Assembly: GCA_023381355.1 (NCBI GenBank) | Contig: JAMCUL010000024.1 | Span: 1 to 58,232, forward strand | Reading direction: 5' to 3' | Source: Thermoplasmatota archaeon | Lineage (GTDB): Archaea > Thermoplasmatota > Thermoplasmata > Thermoplasmatales > Thermoplasmataceae | DNA length: 58,232 nucleotides | Part shown: positions 7,551 through 16,233 of the stretch, in pieces | How positions within the stretch are numbered: the first letter of the stretch is position 1 | Layout of the letters: every line of letters starts with the position of its first letter | Position numbers and translations under genes: made by a program | Notes under the pieces: generated by a model | What the model saw: only the letters and a program-made list of their open reading frames with translations | Database searches by the model: none | What the model was told of the DNA's origin: nothing

Positions 7551-9086
7551 CGATACTTTATCTAGGGCTTCGAGAATATCCTTCTGCTTCTTCGTCCTTT
7601 CAAGTTCTGTCAGATTGCCGTTCTGATCCTCGATGACATGGAACTTCTCAAGTTCCAGGAGCATCCTCTCCAGGGAATACTTCTTCACTAGGCCTGTTGA
7701 GATCATACCTCTCATGAGTGCATTCCTTATGATCAGCGAGAGGAAGAACACAAATATGGTTCCGCGAATGGTGGACTCCTTCCTCTTCCTCATCGGGAAT
7801 ATGTCCAGATCGGTTTTCAGTGTGCGGAATGCCTTCTCTATGGAATCACGATCCCGGTATATGGACAGGCATTCCAGCGGTGAATAATCCCCGCTGTATA
7901 CAAGTAGGAACTTCCCCATCCTGTTCTCTGCAGCAGAGATGGCATTGTTCCTTGCCCTTGTTGTTATCCTGTTATTATCAATCCTCCATGTGAAATACCT
8001 CAGGTACGATTGTGCAATTGCTTCTATTGTTTCCGCAACACCCGACCTGGGCTGCAGTTTCTCCACCATTGATCTTTTCTCCGCAAGTCTCCTGTGGAAA
8101 TCAGATCTCTCATCACTCTCCCTCCTTGGATCGTGAAAGAAGTATCCCTTCAGATTCAGATCGTTCATGGTGAATTCAACAGGCTTGCAGAATACAGGAT
8201 CATTGTTGTACATGATCACATTATCTGCACGATCCACAGTCCTTGATGCCATAACAAACACGTTCTTTACAGCCTTTGACACAAGGGAGGCTGCAATGAT
8301 GTATGAATCGTCCTTCAGCAGATCAAGATTCTCATGTGAGAAGAATCCCCTGTCGAGTATGATCTCAATCTTCGGTATTGTATCTTTTATGCTCTGCACA
8401 GTCCTCTTCAGAGTCACAACATCGGGAATGCTGCCGCTGTATATTTCAAAGAACAGGGGTATTCTCCGGTTGCGTTCCAGTACCATGCCCATGTTCACCT
8501 GTTCCAGATCGGGATGATCCTTTGCATGGCCGTATTCCAATATCTCCGCTGATCCGTATGATGGCAATGACGTGATATCATACAGCAGGGAATTCCCGGC
8601 ACTGATCCTTGATGCGAGATCGGACGAGAACTGCCGGTAGAGATCAGATGAGCCTATCCTGTCAAGAAGTTCAGACATTCTGCGGGATTCAAGATTCACG
8701 TTCATTGATTTTGACAGTGATGTTCCCTCAAACCATGTCTCCAGCGAACTGGCGGGCAACGGTCGCACTACCTTTGATACTGCCATTGCGATTATCTGCA
8801 TTGATTCATTCTCTGTGAGATGCTTCTTCAGCATCTCTTCAATGCCAAATGCATTGACTATATCCAATATGGGTATGAACGGTCCATGGATGAGGCTCCT
8901 TCTTGGAAGTATGCTCCTTACCTTCCTTGTCTCGCCGTTCTCTTTCTTCCCAACGTACCGATAGTGGTAGCTCGTGTTCTTTATCCGGGGGTTGTAGTAT
9001 GGCACCCTCTCATAGACGTATATCTTTCCCTTGACAGGCTTTTCAATCCGTTGATTCTTAGATGTAATGGTGGGAAATACCACCAT
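7542..9086 (-). CDS. IS4-family (IS1634-like) DDE transposase
   Basis: This 514-residue transposase cuts and joins the ends of the surrounding element. The presumed catalytic triad is visible: D170 in LLYDITSLP, D245 in ILDRGFFSHEN, and E417 in the YRDRDSIEKAFRTLK signature (Y-2-R-3-E-6-K pattern of the IS4 family). The N-terminus (VYERVPYYNPRIKNTSYHYRYVGKK) is the usual substrate-binding start of IS1634-type proteins. No stop or frameshift is seen, so the protein is probably functional. Its promoter would lie in the 85 bp between the start and the right inverted repeat. Confidence 0.93.
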   Translation of the reverse strand: MVVFPTITSKNQRIEKPVKGKIYVYERVPYYNPRIKNTSYHYRYVGKKENGETRKVRSILPRRSLIHGPFIPILDIVNAFGIEEMLKKHLTENESMQIIAMAVSKVVRPLPASSLETWFEGTSLSKSMNVNLESRRMSELLDRIGSSDLYRQFSSDLASRISAGNSLLYDITSLPSYGSAEILEYGHAKDHPDLEQVNMGMVLERNRRIPLFFEIYSGSIPDVVTLKRTVQSIKDTIPKIEIILDRGFFSHENLDLLKDDSYIIAASLVSKAVKNVFVMASRTVDRADNVIMYNNDPVFCKPVEFTMNDLNLKGYFFHDPRRESDERSDFHRRLAEKRSMVEKLQPRSGVAETIEAIAQSYLRYFTWRIDNNRITTRARNNAISAAENRMGKFLLVYSGDYSPLECLSIYRDRDSIEKAFRTLKTDLDIFPMRKRKESTIRGTIFVFFLSLIIRNALMRGMISTGLVKKYSLERMLLELEKFHVIEDQNGNLTELERTKKQKDILEALDKVSWW

Positions 9087-9145
9087 TACTAATTAACTTT
9101 TCTTTTGCTCATGAACCAATGATAAATCCACAAATTAGAGATTAA

Positions 9146-9171
9146 TGGTGGTAAAAATTCGGGAAGTCAGG
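9146..9171. repeat. Right inverted repeat of the insertion sequence
   Basis: This 26-bp end runs TGGTGGTAAAAATTCGGG through TCAGG and is the inverted partner of 7526-7550. Confidence 0.85.
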
Positions 9172-9177
9172 TTGTAT
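9172..9177. repeat. Target site duplication, right copy (TTGTAT)
   Basis: This is the second copy of the six bases found at 7520-7525. Collapsing the two copies restores the broken reading frame exactly. Confidence 0.85.
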
Positions 9178-9727
9178 ACATATTATTATGTAGTCCTTTT
9201 GCTCCATATACAATTGCCCAATTAACCATTTCAACATCAGCACTGAATATAGTGAATTGAATGCCATTGCTAGTTGTTCCGTTTGCAAATGAATAGGGAC
9301 CGTTCTTGTTTAATACCTGTCCTCCTATGCTTCCTGAGACTTTTGCATAAAATGAAATTTGCGGAGTGCATACTTCGGCTTTACAGGTGAAATGATCAGT
9401 CACGTTGAAGTATGCAACCTCACGTGAATTAACTAAGTAGAAGAATGAATCCCAAGGCGTTATGTTCGTAATTTCGAAACCTATTGAAGCAGAAGAAATA
9501 GCACATGAACCTCCTCCCCCTCCGCCACCTCCTGGATCGCTGATCATGCTTGGGGAAGCACTGTACACAATATTCTCACGATTCATATTATAGCTCATGC
9601 CAACCATAGCGAGAAAGAACATGGATAAAACGCCAGCGAATGATAACATCCCCAGAAATGCCCTTGAAAAATCTGAAAAATGGAGTTCCATTTCGAAGAT
9701 ACTTTCTTTCACTCGAACTTTTTTCAT
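9172..9727 (-). pseudogene. 5' fragment of transposon-split glycine-rich exported protein
   Basis: This is the N-terminal 185 codons of a gene of about 234 codons, cut by the element at 7526-9171. The product has a positively charged start (MKKVRVKES), one membrane or signal segment (FLGMLSFAGVLSMFFLAMVG), then a run of eight glycines followed by SCAI, and an external domain with cysteines in HFTCKAEVCTP. I prefer ATG 9727 to an upstream TTG at 9748, since a TATA-like ATATTTATATT lies about 30 bp upstream, fitting a leaderless message. The ruined frame stops two codons into the insertion side. No family is recognised. It heads the minus-strand ABC cluster and may encode its exported substrate; that link is inference. 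Confidence 0.8.
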
Positions 9728-9808
9728 ACATGTTATAATCAATATCAATATAAATATTTTTGCATAAGTATTTATAACAATCTCTATAAAAGACTACAAT
9801 ATTTATTC

Positions 9809-9904
9809 ATGAAACACGTATTTTACGACACCGGCGACCTCCATTTTAATGTTTTTAAGGAAAAATACAACTCAATGGAGATAAATAATGAACCTTTCAA
9901 ATAA
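9809..9904 (+). CDS. Possible 31-residue peptide with leaderless promoter
   Basis: A TATA-like CTATAAAAG at 9784-9792 lies about 20-25 bp before ATG 9809, the spacing of a leaderless archaeal message. The frame gives MKHVFYDTGDLHFNVFKEKY and eleven more residues before a stop at 9904. No homologue is recognised, and the peptide could also be a decayed gene start. It is divergent from the exported protein at 9727. The following 273 bp, up to aspartase, hold no other supported gene. Confidence 0.25.
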   Translation: MKHVFYDTGDLHFNVFKEKYNSMEINNEPFK

Positions 9905-10177
9905 CATGAATATCTGAATACAGTGACAGGTTATATTTCTGACTCATGTATGCTTTTTCAGATTGCATTATGCAAGCATTACAAATAATCATTGATAGCA
10001 TGAGATATCGATATTTCGGGAAATTTCAGTAAGAGCAGGCAAAAAATGAATAATTGTATTGAATATCTTCTTTAACTTTGCCAGCATTTGAATACAAAAT
10101 AGCAATTTAAATTCCTTTGACCCGTTAAGTCTTAATAAAGCTCCAATTATTTTTATAAATTCAGGAAATACTCAACA

Positions 10178-11554
10178 ATGACAAGAGCAGAAAAAGATGT
10201 ACTGGGTGAAGTTGAACTGGACGATAATGTGTATTATGGTGTGAACACCATAAGGGCAAAGAATAACTTTCAGATTTCGGGGATTGTTGAGGATTCTGAT
10301 CATATAAGGGCAATGACAGTAGTTAAGAGATCAGCAGCGATTGCAAACAACAGGCTCAAGGCCCTTTCCGATGAAAGAAAAGACCTTATTGTAAAGGCTT
10401 CCGATGAGATAATTGGAGGAAAATTCCACGATCAGTTCGTTATTGATGTGTATCAGGCTGGTGCCGGTACTTCCTTCAATATGAACACAAATGAGGTAAT
10501 TGCAAATGTTGCCCTTGAACTTTCTGGAAGAAAGAAGGGAGATTACTCGTTCATACATCCAAATGATCATGTGAACATGAGCCAGTCCACAAATGATGCC
10601 TACCCCACAATGATGAGGATCAGTGCTGCGTATAAGGGCCAGAGATATATGGATGAACTGAAATTACTTATTAAATCAATGGAAAAGAAGGCAGAGGAAT
10701 TTAAGAATGTTAAAAAACCTGGAAGGACACACCTTCAGGATGCGGCCCCAGTAACTTTGGGTATGGAATTCTCTGCTTATGCTTACACTCTGAAAAAGAA
10801 TCTCAGGGATTTTGAAAATGCAATGGAATTTATCCTGGAACTTAACATAGGGGGAACGGCAACGGGAACCGGAATAAATACGCCTGACGGGTTCCAGAAG
10901 GAAGTTGTATCTGAGATTGCAGGATTCACTGGATTCAATTTCAGGCCAAGTGAGAACCTTCCAGGAATAATGGAATTCCAGTCAGACTTTGCGAGACTTC
11001 AGGCAGCAGTGACAAATAATGCCCTTGATATAAACAAAATCGCGAACGACACAAGGCTCATGTATTCAGGCCCTGGCACAGGCATACACGAAATCTTCAT
11101 TCCTGCAGTACAGCAGGGTTCATCTATTATGCCCGGAAAGATAAACCCGTCCATTGCAGAGGCCATGAACATGATTTGCCACTCAGTGGTCGGTGCCCAG
11201 GGTGCACTTAATGTGTCAGTTCAGGCAGGCCAGTTCGAGCTCAACGTAATGATGCCAAACATAGATTATGAACTGTCACGTTCCCTCCAGATAATGACAA
11301 ACGGAATGAAGATGTTCAGGACCCTGCTGATCGATGGGATCGGGGCAAATGAAGAAGCATGCAGGGAGCATCTTTCTAAGAGTTTTGGATCAGCTGCTCT
11401 CCTGAATCCCTATCTTGGTTATGATACTGTTGCAAAGATCGTGAGGGAAGCCCTGGAGACTCATAAATCCATCAAGGAACTTGTCATGAAGACAGGAAAG
11501 CTGTCTGAGGAGGAATACGTCAAGATAATGAGTGGTGGGATAAGGAAGCAATAA
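10178..11554 (+). CDS. aspA: Aspartate ammonia-lyase (aspartase/fumarase superfamily)
   Basis: This enzyme probably converts L-aspartate reversibly to fumarate and ammonia in the cytoplasm. The 458-residue protein carries the superfamily signature GSSIMPGKINP near residue 320. Aspartase-like features are the N-terminal LGEVELDDNVYYGVNTIRA, GTSFNMNTNEVIAN and QSTNDAYPT; fumarase C usually has SNMNVNEV and QSSNDTFPT. MPGK rather than MPAK is a fumarase-like touch, so fumarase activity is the alternative. ATG 10178 follows a TATA-like TTTTTATAAATT about 25 bp upstream. It appears monocistronic. Confidence 0.82.
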   Translation: MTRAEKDVLGEVELDDNVYYGVNTIRAKNNFQISGIVEDSDHIRAMTVVKRSAAIANNRLKALSDERKDLIVKASDEIIGGKFHDQFVIDVYQAGAGTSFNMNTNEVIANVALELSGRKKGDYSFIHPNDHVNMSQSTNDAYPTMMRISAAYKGQRYMDELKLLIKSMEKKAEEFKNVKKPGRTHLQDAAPVTLGMEFSAYAYTLKKNLRDFENAMEFILELNIGGTATGTGINTPDGFQKEVVSEIAGFTGFNFRPSENLPGIMEFQSDFARLQAAVTNNALDINKIANDTRLMYSGPGTGIHEIFIPAVQQGSSIMPGKINPSIAEAMNMICHSVVGAQGALNVSVQAGQFELNVMMPNIDYELSRSLQIMTNGMKMFRTLLIDGIGANEEACREHLSKSFGSAALLNPYLGYDTVAKIVREALETHKSIKELVMKTGKLSEEEYVKIMSGGIRKQ

Positions 11555-11656
11555 ACTACCTGATTCAGGGCAGGCACTCCTGCTCCTTCCATGCATATCT
11601 TTCCTATTCAGCCAGGTATTGCGTAAATAAATTAACCACTGCTTACATTTCTATAC

Positions 11657-12631
11657 ATGAAAGCGTTTGTGTTTGAACATCCCGGTATCGAGAATCTTAA
11701 GAAGACATTGGAAGTTCCCGTATATGGCGAGGGATTAAGGGTAAGGATACTGAAGACTGCTCTCAACCCACTTGATTTTAATGTCATTGCAGGAAATGTT
11801 GTGTATGGCCTCAATCCCATGCCACATATTGCTGGATCGGAGGCAATAGGGGAACTCCTGGAGGACGGGAATGCACTGAAGAAAGGGCAGAAGGTGATCA
11901 TATATAACAGGATATATGATTCCACCTGCCCTATGTGCATTCAGGGGAAGGAATATCTGTGTCTGAATGGAGGTATATGGGGCGTGATGACCAACGGTGC
12001 ATTCACGGAAGAGGTGAGAATATGGGAGAAGAACCTTGTTCCGATTCCCGAATACATAACAGATATACAGGCAGTTTCACTCCCCATCGCGGCACTCACC
12101 CCTTTTCATGCACTTATGAGGGCAAACGCAAGGGCAGGAGAGAAACTTCTTGTATACGGAGCATCGGGAAATACGGGAATTCTTGGAATGCAGTTTGGCA
12201 GGATAATGGGGCTTGACGTTTACGCAGTATCAAACTCTCAAAAGACTGAAACCTATGGTCCAGTCAAGGTGTTCCCGAGGAACGGGATTCCAGATGATTT
12301 CACTGCGGACATAGTCATAAATCCTCTTGGGAGCGAGACATGGGGCGATTCCATAAAGCATACATCAATATCCGGAAGGATGGTTACCTATGGGGTACTA
12401 ACTGGAAGGGAGGGCGTGACAAACATTCCAGACCTATACACAAGAGAAAAGACCATAATTGGATCAACAGGTGGTGCTCTTGCAGAGCTCCATAAAATAC
12501 TGGAAATCATGAAATATCACCAGATAAAGATCGGCGTTGACAGAATTTTTCCATTTGATGAACTCCCTGAGGCACTTGCTTACTTCAGGGATGGGAGAAA
12601 TGGGAGGGTGATAATCGATCACGAATTATAA
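11657..12631 (+). CDS. Zinc-type medium-chain dehydrogenase/reductase
   Basis: This is a 324-residue MDR-superfamily oxidoreductase (alcohol dehydrogenase or quinone reductase type), expected to use NAD(P)H. It shows the GroES-like N-terminal domain (ALNPLDFN, HIAGSEAIGEL) and a Rossmann motif YGASGNTGILGMQ. Structural zinc-site residues are present as D-X2-C-X2-C-X7-C (C-P-M-C...C), with Asp in place of the first Cys. The usual catalytic zinc cysteine of alcohol dehydrogenases is missing: the site reads NPLDFN. A non-zinc reductase activity is therefore possible; the substrate is unknown. The 3' end overlaps the convergent rpe gene by 6 bp. Confidence 0.8.
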   Translation: MKAFVFEHPGIENLKKTLEVPVYGEGLRVRILKTALNPLDFNVIAGNVVYGLNPMPHIAGSEAIGELLEDGNALKKGQKVIIYNRIYDSTCPMCIQGKEYLCLNGGIWGVMTNGAFTEEVRIWEKNLVPIPEYITDIQAVSLPIAALTPFHALMRANARAGEKLLVYGASGNTGILGMQFGRIMGLDVYAVSNSQKTETYGPVKVFPRNGIPDDFTADIVINPLGSETWGDSIKHTSISGRMVTYGVLTGREGVTNIPDLYTREKTIIGSTGGALAELHKILEIMKYHQIKIGVDRIFPFDELPEALAYFRDGRNGRVIIDHEL

Positions 12632-13267
12632 TCTTAAAAGCTCACCAATTCTTTCCTCAATCTTTCCTCCATATATGTAGGAGGCAGAAACTATTATGTC
12701 AGCGCCACTCCGCTTAACTTCAGCTCCCGTAAATGAATCGATGCCCCCATCCACCTCGATCTGGCATGACAGCCCATTTTCGTCAATGTACTTTCTCAGG
12801 AAAGCAATCTTTCCGGTTGATGAGGGAATGAACTTCTGCCCTGAAAAGCCTGGATAAACACTCATTACCAGGACCTTATCCACTTCAGGGAGAAAATCTA
12901 CAATCTTCTCTGGCGGAGTGTCAGGGTTTATGACTATTCCAATACTCTTTTTCTCCTCCTTTATCCCTTTTCTAGCTTCCCGAAAATTGAATGGCGTTTC
13001 ATAGTGAAAATAGAAGAGATCGCAGCCAGCCTTTGAAAATACCTTCCAGTATTTATCAGGATTCAGGATCATCATGTGTGCATCAAGCTCAAGATCTGTA
13101 GATCTTCTAACGGCACTTATGAAATCAGGGCCCATCGTAAGATTTGGAACGAAGTTTCCGTCCATTATGTCAAGATGAAAAGAAGAAGCGCCTGCGGAAA
13201 CTGACCGGGATATCTCATCGTGAAGAAATTCCAGCCTGCTGGAGATTATAGAGGGTGAAACTTTCAT
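12626..13267 (-). CDS. rpe: Ribulose-phosphate 3-epimerase
   Basis: This enzyme interconverts ribulose 5-phosphate and xylulose 5-phosphate. The 213-residue TIM-barrel protein starts KVSPSIIS and carries HLDIMDGNFVPNLTMGP with metal-binding His and Asp, DAHMMILNP, VLVMSVYPGFSGQKF and EVDGGI, all signature segments of the family. The phosphate-binding end is ADIIVSASYIYGG. The length is slightly short but complete. It is transcribed alone toward the MDR gene. Confidence 0.93.
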   Translation of the reverse strand: MKVSPSIISSRLEFLHDEISRSVSAGASSFHLDIMDGNFVPNLTMGPDFISAVRRSTDLELDAHMMILNPDKYWKVFSKAGCDLFYFHYETPFNFREARKGIKEEKKSIGIVINPDTPPEKIVDFLPEVDKVLVMSVYPGFSGQKFIPSSTGKIAFLRKYIDENGLSCQIEVDGGIDSFTGAEVKRSGADIIVSASYIYGGKIEERIGELLRL

Positions 13268-13429
13268 GGGTGGATATCAGTCTCCGGATTAATAACTTTC
13301 AAGTTCCGACTTGCTGAAACATATTTCAATTCGCCTGAGGCTATATAAGTTACCTGTGCCATTGGATATCAGATAAATAACCCAAAACTATTTAGAAAAA
13401 TTTAAATAATTTTGTTGCGATTGAAAGCC

Positions 13430-13927
13430 ATGGTAGAAGGTAGAGATACAATTTCAGGCAGACCTTCTGAGGAGATAATGGAAAAACTCATACAGAAAGT
13501 GATAACAATAAAAAAGGAAGCAATTACGAAATATGACAGGATAAGGAGCAAGAGCAAGTTTGACCACACAATCAAGATACTTGATGAGCTTATAGCCCTG
13601 GAACAGAGGGATATAGAAATTCTTGAGAATGCTGAGGTTTCACCGAACATACATTATGCAAGGAAAACCGGTGTTGCCGAGGATTATGAGGTTCTTGATC
13701 ACATGATATCGCCAGATGAGAAGATGGTTTCCGATGATCCAAGAACAATACTTGCCTGGAGCATCAACAAGTCCGACCAGATATACAAGATGGCACAGAT
13801 ACTGAGCGAGGAATATGAAGACCCCGATCTTAAGACCATGCTTCAGAACATTGCCCAGAGCGAGCTGAAAAGGAAGAACAGGATATCTGAACTGTATGAT
13901 GATATTGTGAACCGTGATTACTGGTAA
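13430..13927 (+). CDS. Conserved helical protein, ferritin/rubrerythrin-like
   Basis: This 165-residue mostly helical protein is of uncertain function. It has long amphipathic helices with Glu/His-containing stretches (LDELIALEQRDIEILEN, AQSELKRKNRISELYDD) that resemble ferritin-like four-helix bundles, but I cannot show a full set of diiron ligands. ATG 13430 is chosen over an upstream TTG because a TATA-like AAATTTAAATAAT at about 13399-13410 places the start at or near the transcription start. The UbiB-like gene follows on the same strand after 67 bp. Confidence 0.7.
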   Translation: MVEGRDTISGRPSEEIMEKLIQKVITIKKEAITKYDRIRSKSKFDHTIKILDELIALEQRDIEILENAEVSPNIHYARKTGVAEDYEVLDHMISPDEKMVSDDPRTILAWSINKSDQIYKMAQILSEEYEDPDLKTMLQNIAQSELKRKNRISELYDDIVNRDYW

Positions 13928-13994
13928 TTTTTCCTGAATATGAAATGATAGCATCACATAAAGGTTTAAGCAATTTAAAATAATCACAAATGGG

Positions 13995-15542
13995 ATGGAC
14001 GAAGATATTACAAGTGGTATTCTTAAGAGGGAATTGCATATATTTTTTACTCTGTATTCACCGTTCAGAAAGTTCCTGAAGGACAGGAAGCAGGCAAGAA
14101 GGGAAGGGAGCGATTCGTGGAGTTACAGGAGAGAAAGGAATGGAAGGATTGCCGTTGAGAAATTCATAGCCCTGGGACCAACCTTCATCAAGCTTGGGCA
14201 GGTTCTTTCTGCAAGGCCCGATCTTCTACCGAAGGAATATGTAAGGTCCTTTGAACTTCTTCAGGACAGCGTACCTCCAGCACCATTCACCAGGGTAGCG
14301 CATATCCTGAAGGAGGATGTGGGAAACATTGACGAGGTTTTTGAGAATTTCAACAGGAAGGCTATTTCCGGAGCCTCCCTTGGACAGGTTTATGTAGCAA
14401 CCTACAAGGGGGAAAGAGTTGCCGTTAAGGTAAACAGGCCTGATGCTGAATACATCCTAAAGAGGGATATCATCATTCTTGACAGGATACTAAGGTTTGC
14501 AAAGGGGAGGATAGAGAATTTCCTGTACCTGAGCATATCAAATGTCCTCAAGGACTTCAGGAGGAGGGTGTTTGATGAACTTGACTACAGGAAGGAGGCC
14601 TCAAATGCAAGAAGGATACAGAAGAATATAGAAGGCAGGGAGAGAATCAAGGTTCCAAGGATATATGATGAAATTTCAACCTCAAGAGTACTGGTCATGG
14701 AGTATGCCCCCGGGATAAAGATTACAGACAGGAAAAAACTTGTTGAAAAGAACATAGACGTTTCGAAACTTGCATATGATCTTGATACTGCTTTTATAAG
14801 GATGCTGTTAAGGGACGATATATTCCATGCAGATCCACATCCAGGCAATATCTCGGTTCTGGATGATGGGACAATTGTCCTTTACGACTTCGGAATGGTC
14901 GGTGATCTTGATTCCAATACAAGGTACTACCTCCTGTCACTCTATGATGCCATGACGAGGGGAGACATCGATCAGATGATTGATGCACTGATTGGAGTGA
15001 AGGCCCTTTCTCCTGCAGCAAACAGGGGTGTCATAAGGAGAAGTGTTGAGATCGCCATGTCGGGAATGACGGGAAAGAGGGCCGAGGACAGTGAAATAAG
15101 AGAGCTGCTTGAGGTTGCAAACGGTGTTGTTTTCGAATTTCCATTCAGACTCCCAACATCCCTTGTTCTCTATATGAGGATGAGCTCACTTCTTGAGGGA
15201 ATCTGCCTCAATCTTGATCCTGATTTCAAGTTTGTAAAGGTTCTCAGGAAACTGTTTTACGACGAAGGCCTGTACCAGGAACTTTACACAAGACAGATAG
15301 AAATGTTTGCAGAAGAATCAGTGAGATCTATTGAGGCAGGCGTGGCAATACTTCCACTGTTGAGGAGGAAACTGGAATCTGAACAGGATGAGGCTCCAGT
15401 TAGAAAGATGAGAGTTGAGACTACACTTGCCGGAGGCTTCATATTTCTTGGGGGAATTTACGAGATCAACCACAGTTACATTCCCGGAATACTTATAGCC
15501 ATTGCAGGAATAATCATTCTTGGAAGTTCATTTCGCAGGTGA
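13995..15542 (+). CDS. UbiB/ABC1/AarF-family atypical kinase
   Basis: This 515-residue member of the UbiB (ADCK/AarF) protein-kinase-like family is thought to act in lipid or quinone metabolism at membranes. Diagnostic features are the KxGQ motif in FIKLGQVLSARPDLLP, the alanine-type nucleotide loop GASLGQVYVA, VAVKVNRP with the catalytic lysine, the ExD-like FDELDYRKEA, HADPHPGN and the metal-binding LYDFGMVG. Two hydrophobic helices close the C-terminus (about residues 470-512), anchoring it in the membrane. The physiological target in archaea is unknown. Confidence 0.88.
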   Translation: MDEDITSGILKRELHIFFTLYSPFRKFLKDRKQARREGSDSWSYRRERNGRIAVEKFIALGPTFIKLGQVLSARPDLLPKEYVRSFELLQDSVPPAPFTRVAHILKEDVGNIDEVFENFNRKAISGASLGQVYVATYKGERVAVKVNRPDAEYILKRDIIILDRILRFAKGRIENFLYLSISNVLKDFRRRVFDELDYRKEASNARRIQKNIEGRERIKVPRIYDEISTSRVLVMEYAPGIKITDRKKLVEKNIDVSKLAYDLDTAFIRMLLRDDIFHADPHPGNISVLDDGTIVLYDFGMVGDLDSNTRYYLLSLYDAMTRGDIDQMIDALIGVKALSPAANRGVIRRSVEIAMSGMTGKRAEDSEIRELLEVANGVVFEFPFRLPTSLVLYMRMSSLLEGICLNLDPDFKFVKVLRKLFYDEGLYQELYTRQIEMFAEESVRSIEAGVAILPLLRRKLESEQDEAPVRKMRVETTLAGGFIFLGGIYEINHSYIPGILIAIAGIIILGSSFRR

Positions 15543-15606
15543 AATCTTTCAGGAATGCCCTCATAAATGATGAAATTATTAATTATGGATAATTCACTTA
15601 CCATAT

Positions 15607-15891
15607 ATGGCTGGAACCTACTGGGTAAAGGCTAGAAATGCTGCAAAAATCTTCGAGGAAAGAGTGAGATTCGTTGATGAAAACACCACGTTCAAGGTCG
15701 AGAATTATAAGAAGGACAGGTGGATAGAACTCACGCGAAGGCCTGATGGCGTCTTTATCCTGAAGGAAGTTGGCTACACCAATGAGGTTTACGAACTTGA
15801 TGAGAAGGATGTAAGGAAGATTTCAGGAAAAATTTTTGATAGGGAATTTCCAAGAAGCAACCAGCTCAGGTTTCATTTCGTAAAGAAATAG
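15607..15891 (+). CDS. Small conserved basic protein, function unknown
   Basis: This 94-residue cytoplasmic protein is rich in charged residues and aromatic beta-strand-like segments (TYWVKARNAAKIFEERVRF, KDRWIELTRRPDG, LRFHFVKK). There is no membrane segment and no cysteine. It starts 64 bp after ubiB on the same strand, behind a TATA-like AATTATTAATTATGG, so it may have its own leaderless message. I recognise no named family. Confidence 0.65.
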   Translation: MAGTYWVKARNAAKIFEERVRFVDENTTFKVENYKKDRWIELTRRPDGVFILKEVGYTNEVYELDEKDVRKISGKIFDREFPRSNQLRFHFVKK

Positions 15892-16233
15892 CCTTGATCC
15901 TGTAACATGGTATGTTTTACTGTCATTTACCCGTTGAATACTGTATGCAGGAAAACCTCTCATTATTATGAGCGAAGAAGGAAATCCTGCACATATTTCA
16001 TGAATTTCGCGTATCCTTACTGGTTCTATTCACCACGTTGAAATCTGCGATATATGTCACTTCAGATCTGCACCATTTGCACCAGCCTACCATTCCGCAC
16101 TCATGAAGGTTTTACAATGTTCATGTGTTCCATTCCACTGGAAAGAATTTTGCACCTGGAGATCTCATGTCTATGATTTGGGTTATAACATCCTTTCACA
16201 AATTTTTCGTTTGATCCTTGCTGAATGGACTTC
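15892..16233. other. Intergenic stretch, one doubtful small cysteine-bearing frame
   Basis: No firm gene is seen. On the minus strand a 37-codon frame (15998-16111) without an ATG before the cysteines encodes HECGMVGWCKWCRSEVTY and a polar tail. It has three cysteines and a histidine in zinc-knuckle-like spacing. It could be a tiny zinc protein with an unusual start, or a gene remnant. Confidence 0.3.

Larger units (their letters stand above)
7526..9171. mobile_element. Complete IS4/IS1634-type insertion sequence, 1646 bp
   Basis: The element is bounded by imperfect inverted repeats of about 25 bp (7526-7550 and 9146-9171). Both run from CCTGA through CCCG to TTTTACCACCA when read inward. 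It is flanked by a 6-bp direct duplication, TTGTAT, and carries one intact transposase gene whose stop codon lies inside the left repeat. The intact ends, duplication and gene point to a recent insertion. It splits a gene for an exported glycine-rich protein. Confidence 0.92.

Noticed and set aside
11657-12631. Classical zinc alcohol dehydrogenase assignment
   Set aside because: The catalytic zinc cysteine position is not present (NPLDFN), so only the broader MDR family call is kept.
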